Positions 1 through 12,665 are shown, counted from the first letter of the stretch. The stretch: DNA of 64,000 bases from Amaurobius ferox (GCA_951213105.1 OX578138.1:62585826-62649825), one strand, 5' to 3'. Numbers and translations are program-made. Notes: generated by a model from the sequence alone, not told the origin.

Positions 1-1690
1 CACTATTCTCGAAACATTGACGTATCACACAGTTCAATGTAGCTCGTATCATGTCAACAGCTCTAACTAAGTAATGACTCTTTTATATACAGTAGAAATT
101 CACAGAAGGGGCTCATATCTCATGAAATATTCGTTATTTTATGAAGGTACTCGAACATTCGAAATGTCGGCAAAGTCGCCAAATGAGCGATACATCCCCA
201 AATCTGGAAACCCAGATACAACAGCTCTGAAATTGCAACCCTAGATTCACGCCAAGGGAAAGGCTGCCGGAACGGGGTTTTTCTCGTCTGCAGAGCTTCC
301 AGTTAAAACATTTTTCATGTTGGGAACAGTATATTGTTTGTTTTAAAGCAGATTCCGAAATGTTCTAAAAAATCTAGTTTTGATCATAATGTACCATTTC
401 ATGCAATTTAATACACGCATACAGATGCATACACAGACACACATACATTGTATATACATACACAGAAATGCACACATTCACATACACATACACTACTCGC
501 CTACTTACGCAGAACTGGATCTCAAGGTGTTTCTAATGTCATTGAACTTGAAGTTTCGTACCAAAATTTTCACAATATCAATATTTACCTACATAATAGC
601 AGGTAAAAGTAAAACTATGCCTTTGCGCTAAATATATAAAATACAATTTCCATAAAAAGAGTTTAAGATAAGAAAAATTTCTTTAATCATTAGTTCAATC
701 ACATATAATCCCTTTCTAGACTGCTTACATCCATGAAAAGATGGCAAAATATATTTATTTTAAAGAAGACTTTTGAAAACTTGACCCAATTATAATGTCA
801 ATTGAAATTTTTGATAATGTTTCAAATAAATACCACATATCAACTCTTCAATACGTGCACCCCTATTTTGTGCCCGAAGTGAAACACACAAGAAACAAGA
901 AAAGGAAACAAAAATGCAAAATCAGTTAACAAAATTACTTCATTGCCAACAAATCGCAGGAAGGACATTAATCTTTAAACAACTTTTAGATACTATAGGT
1001 TCAAACGGATCAGCCATTTGAAGCAACGTGGATGACACCTGTCATCCACGCGTCTACTGGAGCGTTAAAAATATAATCTACTTTTAAATCCACCTAAGTT
1101 TGAATAATCCAGCTGCTTGAAAAGTTAACATCAAAATAAGGCATAAAACTCTACAGGGAAACTTTTTATAATCTTCCTTTCTTTGCTTCAAGGTACCTAT
1201 AAAAATTAAGTTTAACAAAACTGGAAGATTTACCGCCAAATTTGCAAACATAATAATTTTCTAGACATTTTTATACTCCTGGAAACGAAACTATCCATTA
1301 CTCTCGTTTTAAGCTCTTAGTATGCATTAAATTTCTTGTTTAGTTGTGTGTAAAAACCTTTATTAATTTAAATTATGTCAGAAAGGATTTATGATTCTTG
1401 GCTTCTTAACACTGCGATTGTGATGTAATAGAAATTTATGTGCATAAAATAAAAATGCATGTTTCTTTTAAATATTTATGAAGGTTTACCATGTCTAGAA
1501 TTAAATTATTATGTAAAATTAAAGTAATTATATATACATAAATACGCAACATATTTGGAACAAATTAAAGAAATTCAAAACGTAAAAGAGACTTAAAAGA
1601 AAGTTCTAATGTTATTACTTTAAAATTAATTTTCGCGTAAATACAGAATTTATTTAATATCTACTAAAAATACTAGGCGTTACTCGGGAT
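1..1690. other. AT-rich DNA without a recognisable gene
   Basis: I see no coding signal in this stretch. The only longer open frame (380-631) lies over a CA/CATA-rich simple-sequence patch at about 415-500 and has low-complexity composition, so I do not treat it as a gene. The rest is anonymous AT-rich sequence. Confidence 0.6.
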
Positions 1691-1694
1691 AAAT

Positions 1695-2460
1695 ATAACA
1701 AGAAAGAGCAATCATGCTTAAAGCATTGATTATGAAACACTTTCCAACTTCAATGCAATTTTAATTAAACATGTCTAAAATGCAATACATTCCTCGGTAA
1801 TATTTTAAAACTTATCACAATAATACATTAAGTTATTATATTTGAAAACTTAAACCTTCATTGAAAAAAATGAACTTCATTCAAATGACGGCATTGAAAT
1901 ATAAATTGACTGATTTAAGAGCATCTCTAAAATGTGATACATTCCTCGGTAGTAATTTTAGAATTATCATAATACTACGATAATTTATTATATTTGAAAA
2001 CTTCATCGAAAACAACTGAAATTCATTCAAATGACTTCATAGAAAAAATAACGCGTCTGGCTCTCTCTATAAAAGCAGCATTTCATTCATAAATAATTTC
2101 CCATTCATGTCATTCGTCACAATACTATAATAATTCATTTTATTTAAAAATTAAGACCATGGAGCTACAAGTAATTAAACTCTATGCGTAAAACTTCATC
2201 GAAAGAAATCGTCCTTCTCTTTGTAAAATCAATGAATATATCATTCATATCAGCTACTCAGACTCCATGAACTAAATGATTTTGCGTTAAAGAAATACAG
2301 CAATTCTAACACAACTCATTCTACATATTTTGCTGTTTACATTTTACATAGGTGAAAAATAGACTTCGTTGTAGAAATAATCAAATTTAGATGAGCATTT
2401 AAACTCAAATTTATTGTAATTGCGTTGTTTCAGTATGTAGATGCACAGAATTTAACCAAA
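1695..2460 (+). repeat. Dispersed repeat R1, copy 1 (uninterrupted)
   Basis: This block recurs at 61085-61820 in the same orientation and, in part, at 47925-48335 reversed. Shared landmarks are AAGAAAGAnCAAT, GCATTGATTATGAAA, CACTTTCCAACT, and the pair ATACATTC / TTATTATATTTGAAAACTT. Within this copy the ATACATTCCTCGGTA segment occurs twice about 150 bp apart, so the repeat also has an internal tandem duplication. No open frame of note is present. Its value is that it preserves, near 2263-2280, the uninterrupted version of the site that carries a SINE in the 61-kb copy. The class of element is not recognised. Confidence 0.65.
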
Positions 2461-2624
2461 AATAAAGTGGTTTTAAGACGAATACAACACTCAATATGAA
2501 TTAAAAAGAACTTTGAAAATCACGATTTTGAGACAAGATGGATTCCATATATCATTTTGAAGTGGGTCACGTGATCTTTTCTTATCATGGTCACGTGATC
2601 GCTTCATATAACAGGTGTTATTAT

Positions 2625-3000
2625 TATTTTAATTTTTATTTAAAAACTACTTAATATGTTTCGCTAAATTTTTTTTATATATTTTATGGAACAGCTTGAA
2701 TATTATCTAAAATTTTGGAAGCAATTTTTAAATTTTAAATCCGCTTTAAAAATGTTTGAAAATTAGGTTCCACAGGGCTCATTGTATTTCATTTTTTCAA
2801 CCCGGGTTCAATCCAAAACTAATTGGGTGATATTATTCATTTATATTACCATAGGTCCTATAGACCGTCTGAACAACATACTAAAATTTCATTTTGATTA
2901 AGTCATTTTTACGGCAGTTGTCGTGCTAACGGACAAACAGACAGACAGACAGACAGAATGAACAAAGCCATAAACATTTTTCAACATTGTTGTAAAGTGT
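2625..3000 (+). repeat. Dispersed repeat R2, copy 1
   Basis: This block of about 375 bp is strongly similar to 63095-63462 in the same orientation. Both contain CCCACAGGG/TCCACAGGG, TTCAACCCGGGTTCAAT, AACTAATTGGGTGATATTAT, GACCGTCTGAA, a short (CAGA)n run and GTTGTAAAGTGTTA. Family-1 copy A begins right after it. A doubled GTCACGTGATC motif lies just upstream at about 2565-2600. I do not recognise the class of element and see no open frame. Confidence 0.7.
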
Positions 3001-3006
3001 TAAAAA

Positions 3007-3924
3007 TCTGATGTGGGCAACACATGACTTTCCTTATATAATGCAATGAATTTACTACTTTTACAGTAAGAAAAATGTTTTTCTTATAGTAGATACTTAT
3101 ATTATTTCATAGATATTGAATTTTCCTCACTTAGCCGTCATTTTCTTTGATTTAGCGTCATTTTTATCAATTTGGCGAGATTTTTGTTAATTTGGCTACA
3201 ATTAAATATGTCGCCAAGTTGGCGACATACCGCCAAATTTGTCGCCAAAATCTCACCAAGCGTTATGAACGGAGAAATAAGTTATTCTTGCAGCAGATAA
3301 ATGACCATTGGCGTTCAAATGCAAAAGTATTACTCAAAGTATCGTTTTTCATGAATGGAGCGAGCTAGGTCCACGAGAATGATGTCACCCAATTTATCGA
3401 ATGGTATTACATAGTAAGATGAACATGTTTCTCAATAGGAAATATTTTTTTTTTATTTTACATAACTTTTTGATAATTTTTTGGAAAAATGTGCAATATC
3501 TCGAGAACGGTTCATGTTAGCGTTCTAAAATTTATGTCAATCGTTTTCTAAGCAAAAATTGCAAAAGAAATGACTATTTGCGTAACTATATTAGCGGTTT
3601 TGATTTTTTGACTATTTTTTCAAAATTTCACTCGAAAATTTAAGGTAGTTCTGAACAATCGATTACGTATAAAAACAACAGACTTTTAGAGTTTACGGAT
3701 TGGGATTTTTCTACCAAATTTCGTTCGAATCGGTGCATTCGTTCGTCAGTTATCGTCTTCACAGGCTCTCTGACACACACTTACACACACACATAGACAT
3801 CACTTCAAAAATGTTTGATTCGTGATCATGGATGCTTGAAACGTGCTCTCCCGTCGAAAACTCGAATTCGAATTTTCGACCCCGTCACATTACTTTCCTT
3901 ATATATTATGTATATAAGGAAAGT
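3007..3924 (+). mobile_element. Family-1 element, copy A (Helitron/DINE-1-like, non-autonomous)
   Basis: This is a full copy of the commonest repeat in the window. It opens with TCTGATGTGGGCAACACATG and then the subterminal block ACTTTCCTTATATA. A GC-rich module near 3215-3260 contains the palindrome GTCGCCAAgTTGGCGAC. The second half holds conserved single-copy sequence, a short CA/GT tract at about 3770-3800, and a terminal hairpin with arms CTTTCCTTATATA / TATATAAGGAAAG. Flanks are an A run on the left and AAT on the right. No protein is encoded: the short frame at 3815-4021 lies in conserved terminal DNA. Class assignment is inference from architecture. Confidence 0.75.
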
Positions 3925-4921
3925 AATAATAAATGTTCGTTATTATTTCTCAATTTTGTTATATCTTCCTCTGCATATGTTTTTTAATTTTTATTCAAGT
4001 AAACCTTTTTCAATCACGTGAAACTGAGATTTTATTGATTTTAAAACACACATTGGGCAAATTTTAAAACAAATAATACCTCTCTTAAACAACACCATTT
4101 TAAAATTTCAGATAATAGCTGGTATTTCTGCTAGGTGGTAGAAATACTTAATTTTTTAAAAAGGACTGTGATGGTAAGGAATTGGAGCATAATTTACTGC
4201 AGTAAGGATACCGTTTTCCCCTTTTTCCCAAAATTTCCCTAAATAAATTTTTAATATTAAAAATGATATATTTCTCTCATAAACAGAAATGTAAGTACAT
4301 GTAGAATAAGTGCATTGTAGTACATCAGAAAAATTAGTTGAAAATGACAATGAAAATGACATTGTCTGGTATTTTTAAATTACCAGAAGTATTATTAAGA
4401 TATTAAATTCGTAAAAAATATTTAATGGAATATTATGATACACAATGCAGTTCATTAAAAACACTTACAAAACACTTTTTATTGTCATATATTATTGTTG
4501 AATTAAACGGATTGTATATTTCAAACGTGGTTGCAAAATACATTTTCCGTTTATGTTTAATTTCCGGAACATTGATAAAACTTTAATTAACATTTCTAAT
4601 TTTAACTTATTTTTCATCTTTTTTTGTTTAACTTCCTTTTATATCAGTTTATCTTAATAAAGTTGTGAAATTGTGGTTTTTTTAATAAACATTAAATTTA
4701 CGGAAAAATAATTATGAAGAAAATAAATTTACTGCTATCCTCATTTTGTCTTATTTATAAACATTTATAAAGGTACTAATGCGCAACTATACATATCGTA
4801 TTTATAACTATTTATAAATTTACCTATATAAAATGCTACAATGATTAGTATAAAAATTCCGAAGTGTCTATCCAACGCGCGTGGTTTTGTTACAAATTTC
4901 GCTTTTATAACAATAGGAAAA
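3925..4921. other. AT-rich spacer between copies A and B
   Basis: I see nothing beyond AT-rich sequence. The open frames on the reverse strand here have biased composition and no recognisable domain. Confidence 0.5.
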
Positions 4922-5835
4922 TCTGATGTGGGAAGCACATGACTTTCCTTATATAATGCAATGAATTTATTACTTTTACAGCAAAAAAATAGGTTATTCT
5001 TATAGTAGATACTTATAATCTTTCCAACATATTGAATTTTCGTCAATTAGTCGTCATTTCCACTGATTTAGTGTCATTTTTATCCATTTGGCGAGATTTT
5101 CTTAAATTTGGCAATATATAAAAAGTCGCCAAGTTGGCGACAATTCGTCGAAATTCGTCGCCAAAATCTCTTTAAGCGTTATGGACGGAAAAATAAGTTA
5201 TTCTTATAGCAGAAAAATAACTATTGGCGTTCAAATACAAATGCATTTCTCAAAGTATCTTTTCTTATGAATGGAAAGAGCTAGATCCACGAGAATGATG
5301 TCACCAAATGTATAGCATGATATTACATATGAAAAGTGAACATGTTTCTCAACACTTAATATATTTTTTTTATTTATGGGATTTTTTAATAAATTTATTT
5401 GAAAAATGTGCAATATCTAGATAACTGTTCATGTTAGCGTTTTAAAGTTTATGTCAAGCGTTTTCAAAGGAAAAATTACATAAGAAACGTCTATTTGCGT
5501 AACTTGTAACTAACTAAAGGTTTTGCTTTTTTGATATTTTTTTCAAAATTTCACTCGAACATTTAGGGGGGTTCTGAACATTCGATTGATGAAAAACAAC
5601 AGGCTTCCAGTATTCACGGATTGTGATTTTTGTACCAAACTTCAATCGAATCGCTCCATTTGTTCATGTGATATCGTCTCCACAGACTCACTGACACACA
5701 CGCACAGACATCACCTCAAAAATGTGTGATTCGTGATCATGGATGCTTGAAACGTGCTCTTCCGTCGAAAACTCGAATTCGAATTTTCGACCCCGTCACA
5801 ATACTTTCCTTATATATTATGTATATCAGGAAAGT
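4922..5835 (+). mobile_element. Family-1 element, copy B
   Basis: Full-length copy in the same orientation as copy A. It has TCTGATGTGGGAAGCACATG, the subterminal ACTTTCCTTATATA, the TTGGCGA-rich module, a very short CA tract near 5692-5710 and the 3' hairpin. One base of the right hairpin arm is changed (TATATCAGGAAAG). It is flanked by AAAA on the left and AATAAG on the right. Confidence 0.75.
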
Positions 5836-6296
5836 AATAAGACAAAAGCAGTTTTCTGACGAGTGGACCTCCTATAAAATTAATAGGATTATTATAGTTA
5901 AAAATTGAAATAGTTAAACAAAAAGTAAAACTGGAGAAGCTTCGTTCCAAAACAAACAGCGTGAAAGAATCTACTGAGGAAGGCCAAGGCTCACAGTGGA
6001 CTATCGAGCCATTACGATGATGAAATTTTAGTCTAATCATCTATTTCTACGAGAGATATAGCTCTTATTATGGAGAAGCAATATTTCACGTATCTAAAAA
6101 ATGGTTTTTGAAAAATAATTTTTATTATTTCACTTTGCTTTTATTTTTTTTTAAAGGACGTATCTTTAAAATTTGTTCGGTTTTCCAGAATCCCCTATAC
6201 GTTCTGGTGTAATATTAAAAAGAGTTTGAATCTTAAGGCCGAGACAACTCTGGATACTCGCTACTAATAATATATATTTGCACAACAACGCTGTTA

Positions 6297-8985
6297 AATA
6301 CAGTTTTATTAAATATAAACTTTCTCTAAAATTGTCCTGAATATCTCTCAAATATTATACGATTTTATTAAGCATAAACTTTCTCTAAAATTGCAAGATG
6401 AATCTCTAAAATTGTTCTGAATATTTCTAAAATATTATACGATATTATTAAATATAAACTTTCTCTAAAATTGCAAGGTGAATCTCTAAAATTGTCCTGA
6501 ATATCTTTAAAATATTATACGATATTATTAAATATAAACTTTCTCTAAAATTGTCCTGAATATCTCTAAAATATTATACGATTTTATTAAATGTAAACTT
6601 TCTCTAAAATTGCAAGGTGAATCTCTAAAATTGTTCTGAATATTTCTAAATTATTATACGATTTTATTAAATATAAACTTTCTCTAAAATGGCAAGGTGA
6701 ATCTCTAAAATTGTCTTGAATATCTTTAAAATATTATACGATATTATTAAATATAAACTTTCTCTAAAATTGTCCTGAATATCTCTAAAATATTATACGA
6801 TTTTATTAAATGTAAACTTTCTCTAAAATTGCAAGGTGAATCTCTAAAATTGTTCTGAATATTTCTAAATTATTATACGATTTTATTAAATATAAACTTT
6901 CTCTAAAATGGCAAGGTGAATCTCTAAAATTGTCCTGAATATCTTTAAAATATTATACGATATTATTAAATATAAACTTTCTCCAAAATTGTCCTGAATA
7001 TCTCTAAAATATCATACGATTTTATTAAATGTAAACTTTCTCTAAAATTGCAAGGTGAATCTCTATAATTGTTCTGAATATTTCTAAATTATTATACGAT
7101 TTTATTAAATATAAACTTTCTCTAAAATGGCAAGGTGAATCTCTAAAATTTTCTTGACTATCTTTAAAATATTATACGTTATTATTAAATATAAACTTTC
7201 TCTAAAATTGTCCCGAATATCTCTCAAATATTATTCGATTTTATTAAGCATAAACTTTCTCTAAAATTGCAAGGTGAATCTCTAAAATTGTTCTGAATAT
7301 TTCTAAATTATTATACGATTTTATTAAATATAAACTTTCTCTAAAATGGCAAGGTGAATCTATAAAATTGTCCTGAATATCTTTAAAATATTATACGATA
7401 TTATTAAATATAAACTTTCTCTAAAATTGTCCTGAATATCTCTCAAATATTATACGATTTTATCAAATAAAAACTTTCTCTAAAATTGCAAGGTGAATCT
7501 CTAACATAGTCCTGAATATCTTTAAAATATTATACGATATTATTAAATATAAACTTTCTCTAAAGTTGTCCTGAATATCTCTCAAATTTTATACGATTTT
7601 ATTAAATATAAACTTTCTCTAAAATGGCAAGGTGAATCTCTAAAATTGTCCTGAATATCTTTAAAATATTATACGATATTATTAAATATAAACTTTCTCT
7701 AAAATTGTCCTGAATATCTCTCAAATATTATACGATTTTATCAAATAAAAACTTTCTCTAAAATTGCAAGGTGAATCTCTAACATTGTCCTGAATATCTT
7801 TAAAATATTATACGATATTATTAAATATAAACTTTCTCTAAAGTTGTCCTGAATATCTCACAAATATTATACGATTTTATTAAATATAAACTTTCTCTAA
7901 AATTGCAAGGTGGATCTCTAAAATTGTCCTGAATATCTCTAAAATATTATACGATTTTATTAAATATAAACTTTCTCTAAAATGGCAAATTGAATCTCTA
8001 AAATTCTCCTGAATATCTTTAAAATATTATACGATCTTATTAAATATAAACTTTCTCTAAAATTGCAAGGTGAATCTCTAAAATTGACCTGAATATCTTT
8101 AAAATATTATACGTTATTATTAAATGTAAACTTTCCTTAAATTGCAAGGTGAGTCTCTAAAATTGTCCTGAATATCTCTAAAATATTATACGATATTATT
8201 AAATATAAACTTTCTCTAAAAATGCAAGGCGAATCTCTAAAATTGTCCTGAATATTTCTAAAATATTATACGATTTTACTAAATAGAAACTTTCTCTAAA
8301 ATTGTCCTGAATATCTTTAAAATATTATACGATATTATTAAATATAAACTTTCTCTAAAATTGCAAGGTGAATCTCTAAAATTGACCTGAATATCTTTAA
8401 AATATTATACGATATTATTAAATGTAAACTTTCCTTAAATTGCAAGGTGAGTCTCTAAAATTGTCCTGAATATCTCTAAAATATTATATGATATTATTAA
8501 ATATAAACTTTCTCTAAAAATGCAAGGCGAATCTCTAAAATTGTCCTGAATATTTCTAAAATATTATACGATTTTACTAAATAGAAACTTTCTCTAAAAT
8601 TGTCCCGAATATCTTTAAAATATTATACGATATTATTAAATATAAACTTTCCTTAAATTGCAAGGTGAGTCTCTAAAATTGTCCTGAATATCTCTAAAAT
8701 ATTATACGATATTATTAAATGTAAACTTTCCTTAAATTGCAAGGTGAATCTCTAAAATTGTCCTGAATATCTCTAAAATATTATACGATATTTTTAAATA
8801 TAAACTTTCTCTAAAAATGCAAGGCGAATCTCTAAAATTGTCCTGAATATTTCTAAAATATTATACGATTTTATTAAATAGAAACTTTCTCTAAAATTGC
8901 CCTGAATATCTCTGAAATATTTTACGATATTATTAAATATAAACTTTCTCTAAAATTCCAAGGTGAATCTCTAAAATTGTCCGGA
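6297..8985. repeat. AT-rich satellite array (about 36 units of 59 and 80 bp)
   Basis: About 36 units each end in a version of ATTATACGAT. The long unit is 80 bp. The short unit is 59 bp and lacks a 21-bp segment of the type GCAAGGTGAATCTCTAAAAT. The order of units is regular. From about 6514 to 7449 the spacing is 59-80-80 (219-bp higher-order unit). From about 7449 to 7866 it is 80-59 (139 bp). From about 8106 to 8622 it is 79-80-59-80 (298 bp), marked by the recurring variant TTTTACTAAATAGAAAC. No open frame is maintained. The left boundary is abrupt; the right fades after 8985. Confidence 0.9.
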
Positions 8986-8989
8986 AAAT

Positions 8990-9749
8990 TCTCATGCTAG
9001 TTACTTAATAGGTTTGATTAAGCATTACTGTAAGAAAGATAACAGCACTTTTTTTGACAAATTTTATTAGATGCAAATTTATAGTCTTTCTAAAATAAGT
9101 GAATTTTATTCAAATTCATATTTGTGTTGGGCATAACTAATGAAAATTAAAGCTTAATTTTATATTTGAAAATATCTTTCAAGATTAATGTAAAACAGGG
9201 TGAAACACAAAGCTGTTAATAATGGATTTATTTTGTCAATGACATTTCAGACTAAATAGAAGCAATCATTAACGTCAGACTCTTTCAGAAATTTTTCGAT
9301 TTACGGATTACCATTACATTGCAAGTCTAAACAACATTTTTGTTAATCATATTCTTTGAACATTTGCAAAGATGCCAAACCAAGCGCAGTAACATACTTA
9401 AACTCTGAAAGGCGAATTTCAAAACAGGAGGTGTCATTGATTTGAAAAATAAATATAAATTCTTATGCAGTTACGACATATAAAAGTTTACTACTTTGAT
9501 GAATTAAATGCTAAATATAAAGCTATTTAAGCAAATTTGCCATCGCTTCAATTGCCATATTTGATTTTAACTGAACTTGAAACATTTTATATAAGTGGTA
9601 TGAAGCACACTCATAAAACTTTGGAATTAACGATGAAAATAATAATAATTATCTGTTTAAATTAAGTGTATTCATTAAATTGATAACAATAAAAATAATG
9701 ATCAGTTAACTTATATATTTAACGTAGATTAATTATTACTTTTCCTACT
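8990..9749. other. AT-rich flank of the satellite
   Basis: No gene or recognisable repeat. A few degenerate echoes of the satellite motif (CTTTCTAAAATAAGTGAATTTTA near 9085) suggest decayed outlying units. Confidence 0.4.
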
Positions 9750-9925
9750 TACTTTCTCTTTTATAATGGACAAAGAAAGTATTGTAACACGGTCGAAAAT
9801 TCAAATTCATGCGCCTGTGTATGTGTGGGCAAGTGTATATGCGTCTGTGTGTGTGCATGTGTACTTATGCGTATTTCTTGTGTGCCTGTATGTGTCACCG
9901 TGGGTCTGGGGGGGGGGGAGATATC
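9750..9925 (-). mobile_element. Degenerate family-1/2 terminus with GT tract
   Basis: The stretch starts with an imperfect hairpin (ACTTTCT ... AGAAAGT), followed by GTATTGTAACACGGTCGAAAATTC, the same motif that follows the hairpin in family-1 copies. A GT-rich tract and a G10 run at about 9909 follow. The rest of the element is absent, so this is a truncated or eroded hairpin end. Confidence 0.55.
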
Positions 9926-10184
9926 TCTCGAACAAATCAATTTAAATTATATTTGGAGCGAATAAATGAATATAAAAACCAATTAATTTAAACTCGATCA
10001 AATGTTTAGAAGATCAATAAATTTTCGAAAGAATTTTTAAATTTGAAGTCATTAAAAATTAGGATAATAACTGTAGTGCACATTTTTATAATTTTAGTAA
10101 AGTACAATGCAAAGCGAATTCTTAAATTTGACATGAATATTTATTTAAATTATTTAAACCATTGCGTTGATACATGAAATACTG
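9926..10184. other. Short AT-rich spacer
   Basis: Nothing recognisable beyond weak satellite-like motifs. Confidence 0.4.
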
Positions 10185-10976
10185 CGTTAACACACCTTTT
10201 TTATCTTTAGTGCGAGTTATGTAAAATAATATTTCTTAGCGTAACACTACAATTAATTGCACCATTTTAACATTAAAATCATTTATTAACAACATACATT
10301 ACTTATTAAATTTATTACGGCAATTATTCATTAATTGCGGCGGAGAGAGACAATGTGAGACCAGTTAATTAAAATGCCTAAGTTGCATTTATGACCGTCA
10401 ATAATTATTAATGGTCGCATACCTTCATTTTTGGCTTTAGCCATTGACCACAATTCTTGCATCAGCTAATCGTACTGGCCTTAACTCTACGTATTGGGCT
10501 CCTACTCGTACTGCTTCTGCTCATTTCTGTGGAATCTCTACGGAAACTCTGTTTGCAAATTTGCGGAATACTTCTCTACTGCATCTGTCTATGAGAAATA
10601 TCTTCTCACTTCGAAGTCATTGTTAAATTCTGTCGTAGTGGTATTTCTGTGTCTTGTCGAAGCTCTCAATATCACTCTAGAACTTTCGGTTGCCAACTCC
10701 TTTGCACGGGGTCAGTAACGCCTCTTACGCTACCATTGGCTGACCTTAGGGCAATGCGATCAGACATCTTGCATGATTGGTCAACGTCTTTAACTATTCT
10801 CGTGGCTCTTAGGTTATGTAGCCTCTTAGGTTTATGGCCTAATTGGCCTATCGGGTCAAAGTGTTATAAAAACTGGCATCGTTACGTCTGCTGCTATTGT
10901 TAAACATCACAGACGTCGTAAAGAAAGAACATAAAACTGTCTCCGCTAAATATTACTCAAAATCTGGTCTCATAAT
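10185..10976 (+). mobile_element. LTR-type remnant 1: 3' internal end, purine tract and LTR
   Basis: The stretch 10185-10353 is shared with 12405-12593 and, reversed, with about 13413-13555, and ends in a purine-rich tract (GGCGGAGAGAGA). Next comes a block of about 620 bp that opens TGTGAGACCAG and closes CTGGTCTCA, short inverted termini of LTR type. Near its end is a conserved TATA-like site in GGGTCAAAGTGTTATAAAAA. The same block recurs twice downstream. This matches the 3' part of an LTR retrotransposon: internal end, polypurine tract, LTR. No gag or pol is visible and I cannot define a target-site duplication, so the class remains inference. The open frames inside (10444-10903) lack domains. 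Confidence 0.5.
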
Positions 10977-11399
10977 AACAATCAGAAATATTATATAAAT
11001 AATAATTTTCTATTGAATGTATGTTTTAAAAACGGGTGGAACTTATTTTATCACTTTGGCGTGGACTACTCCCGATATATTTTAATTTTCTATACAAATT
11101 TATCAAAGTATTGCAAAAAATTAAATCAGTAGAAAGTTTCTTTAACTATAATATCTTATGATGCCGAAAATTATGCGACAAATTTATTAACATAATTCTC
11201 GTGATTTGGCTCATTTAATTTTCAATAGAAAACAAACAATTTAAAAAAAAAATTTAAACAATATCTCCCACCACTGTGAATATTAATCTGCAAACCGCAT
11301 GTCTCTCCGACCCAAAAATATTTTTTTATCGCGTTTTACTTTTGCTCTGAGCTTTTGAATCACCCTGTATATTTTCCTCTGAAAATCCATATTTTTCAA
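10977..11399. other. AT-rich spacer
   Basis: No gene or repeat recognised. Confidence 0.4.
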
Positions 11400-11600
11400 T
11401 TCTCTGTACATTCCGCCCGTTGTATAACATTTTAAATCATAAAATTAATGTGTTTCCTTTAATTTACTTTCTGGAGTTATTTAATGTCACAAGCTTACAA
11501 ATGAAACTTTTCCCCTTGATTTATGTAACTCTCAATATGGGGATTAAAAAACAGAAATTATTTTTTTTTCACCACGTACAGTTTTTGCAAATAAATGCAA
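11400..11600 (+). repeat. Dispersed repeat R3, forward copy
   Basis: About 200 bp here are similar to the reverse complement of about 16040-16260. Shared landmarks are CGCCCGTTGT, TAAAATTAATG, TTTCCTTTAATTT, TTATTTAATGT/AACACAAGCTTAC and CTTTT(C)CC..TTGAT. The class is unknown. The small open frame 11420-11689 overlaps the repeat and has no recognisable domain. Confidence 0.55.
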
Positions 11601-11944
11601 AACGCATTGTGATGCAAACACACGCATATATATATATTAGTAAATATAATAAAAATACCATTTTCTTGTATGAATCCGTCATGTTTTAAAACTTTCCTAT
11701 TTAAAAATGTACTATTAATAACTTGAAGCAATCGGGTTATTATCAACAAATGTCATGAAGATATTTCCTTTTGTGATTGCATCAGACCGACGATTTTAAA
11801 TCGGGAAACCAATGACTACGTAGGATACTAATCTGAGTGAAATAGCCGTAACAGGAAGTTGTAAGTCAGATTATAAAGTCGTACGTAAAAATGACATCGG
11901 GATGAAAATACGGAGTTCACATGGATGATAAGAATTTGCAATTC

Positions 11945-12130
11945 TGTCCAAGTTAGGCCATAAACTTAAGAGGCCAGTATCAGACGGACGGTACGAAGAT
12001 CCGTGGTTTGATTCCCTGTTGGACCAGGAAAGTTCTTAAGAAGATGAGCAGTTAGGTGAAGGATTTCACAAGAACATAAAGTAAATGGAATCAAGGACGA
12101 TGAGATAAACATATAACGGCCTATCCTTGT
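11945..12130 (+). repeat. Possible decayed tRNA-like SINE remnant
   Basis: The segment contains AGGCCATAAAC (also found in the LTR-type remnants) and a box-B-like GTGGTTTGATTCCC, followed by non-tRNA sequence ending near TTGTTGTTTC. Similar GGTTTGAATCCCAG and ATGGTTCGATAG signals occur at 26905-27060 and 27290-27350. Box A is weak, so this is tentative. Confidence 0.25.
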
Positions 12131-12404
12131 TGTTTCTTAGAAAGGAAGACTGATGTAGGCAATCACAAATGGAATCCTTTAAAAACAATTTTTGCTAAAA
12201 TAAACAGTTCAAATTGCTTCAAGTTGTTAATAGTACTTTTTTAAACAGTAAAGTTTTAAAACATGATGGATTCCTACCATAAAAGTATAATATATGTTTT
12301 ATTATATATATATATGGTGCTGGAAACGGAAAAAGAATGCAAAGTATACTTTTAAATTAACTCTTAAATATAGCCGTTGATCGTAAAGCAATAAAACACA
12401 CTGT
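12131..12404. other. AT-rich spacer
   Basis: No gene seen; a short (TA)n run lies at about 12302-12315. Confidence 0.4.
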
Positions 12405-12665
12405 GTAGTGTGCCGCTTCACCCATCTTATTTATCTTCAGTGCAAGTTCCTGGAATAGAATACATTAACATACTACCACAATTAATTGCATCAATTTAAC
12501 TTTAAAATACAACAATTTATTTAGAGCATTTGATTAAATATTAAATTCATTATAATAATTATCATATTACTATTTGCGGAGGAGATTGTAAATGTGAGAC
12601 TAGCTAAGTGTTAAAGTGCCTAAACTGCGTTTATGACAGTCTATAATTATTGATAGGAACATGTG
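12405..12665 (+). mobile_element. LTR-type remnant 3, left part
   Basis: This aligns with the internal end and LTR start of remnant 1: ACAATTAATTGCA, GCGGAGGAGATT, then TGTGAGACTAG and the LTR start up to ATAATTATTGATAGG. The similarity then stops where reverse-oriented remnant 2 begins. Continuation of the same LTR is found after 13560, so remnant 2 appears to have entered this copy. Confidence 0.45.

Noticed and set aside
2938..2957. The (CAGA)n run as an independent microsatellite locus
   Set aside because: It recurs at the same position in repeat R2 copy 2 (63400-63418), so it is an internal part of that repeat.
3815..5908. A recurring small protein starting MIRDHGCLKRALPSKTRIR in several places (3815, 5726, and within longer frames at 17288, 18916, 38751 and 41396)
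   Set aside because: The frame coincides with the conserved terminal DNA of family 1 and runs into the hairpin. Upstream sequence and frame differ among copies and it lacks a consistent start, so DNA-level conservation explains it.
6297..8985. A CRISPR-like array of regularly spaced repeats
   Set aside because: Units are contiguous with no unique spacers, two unit lengths form higher-order repeats, and the context is eukaryotic.
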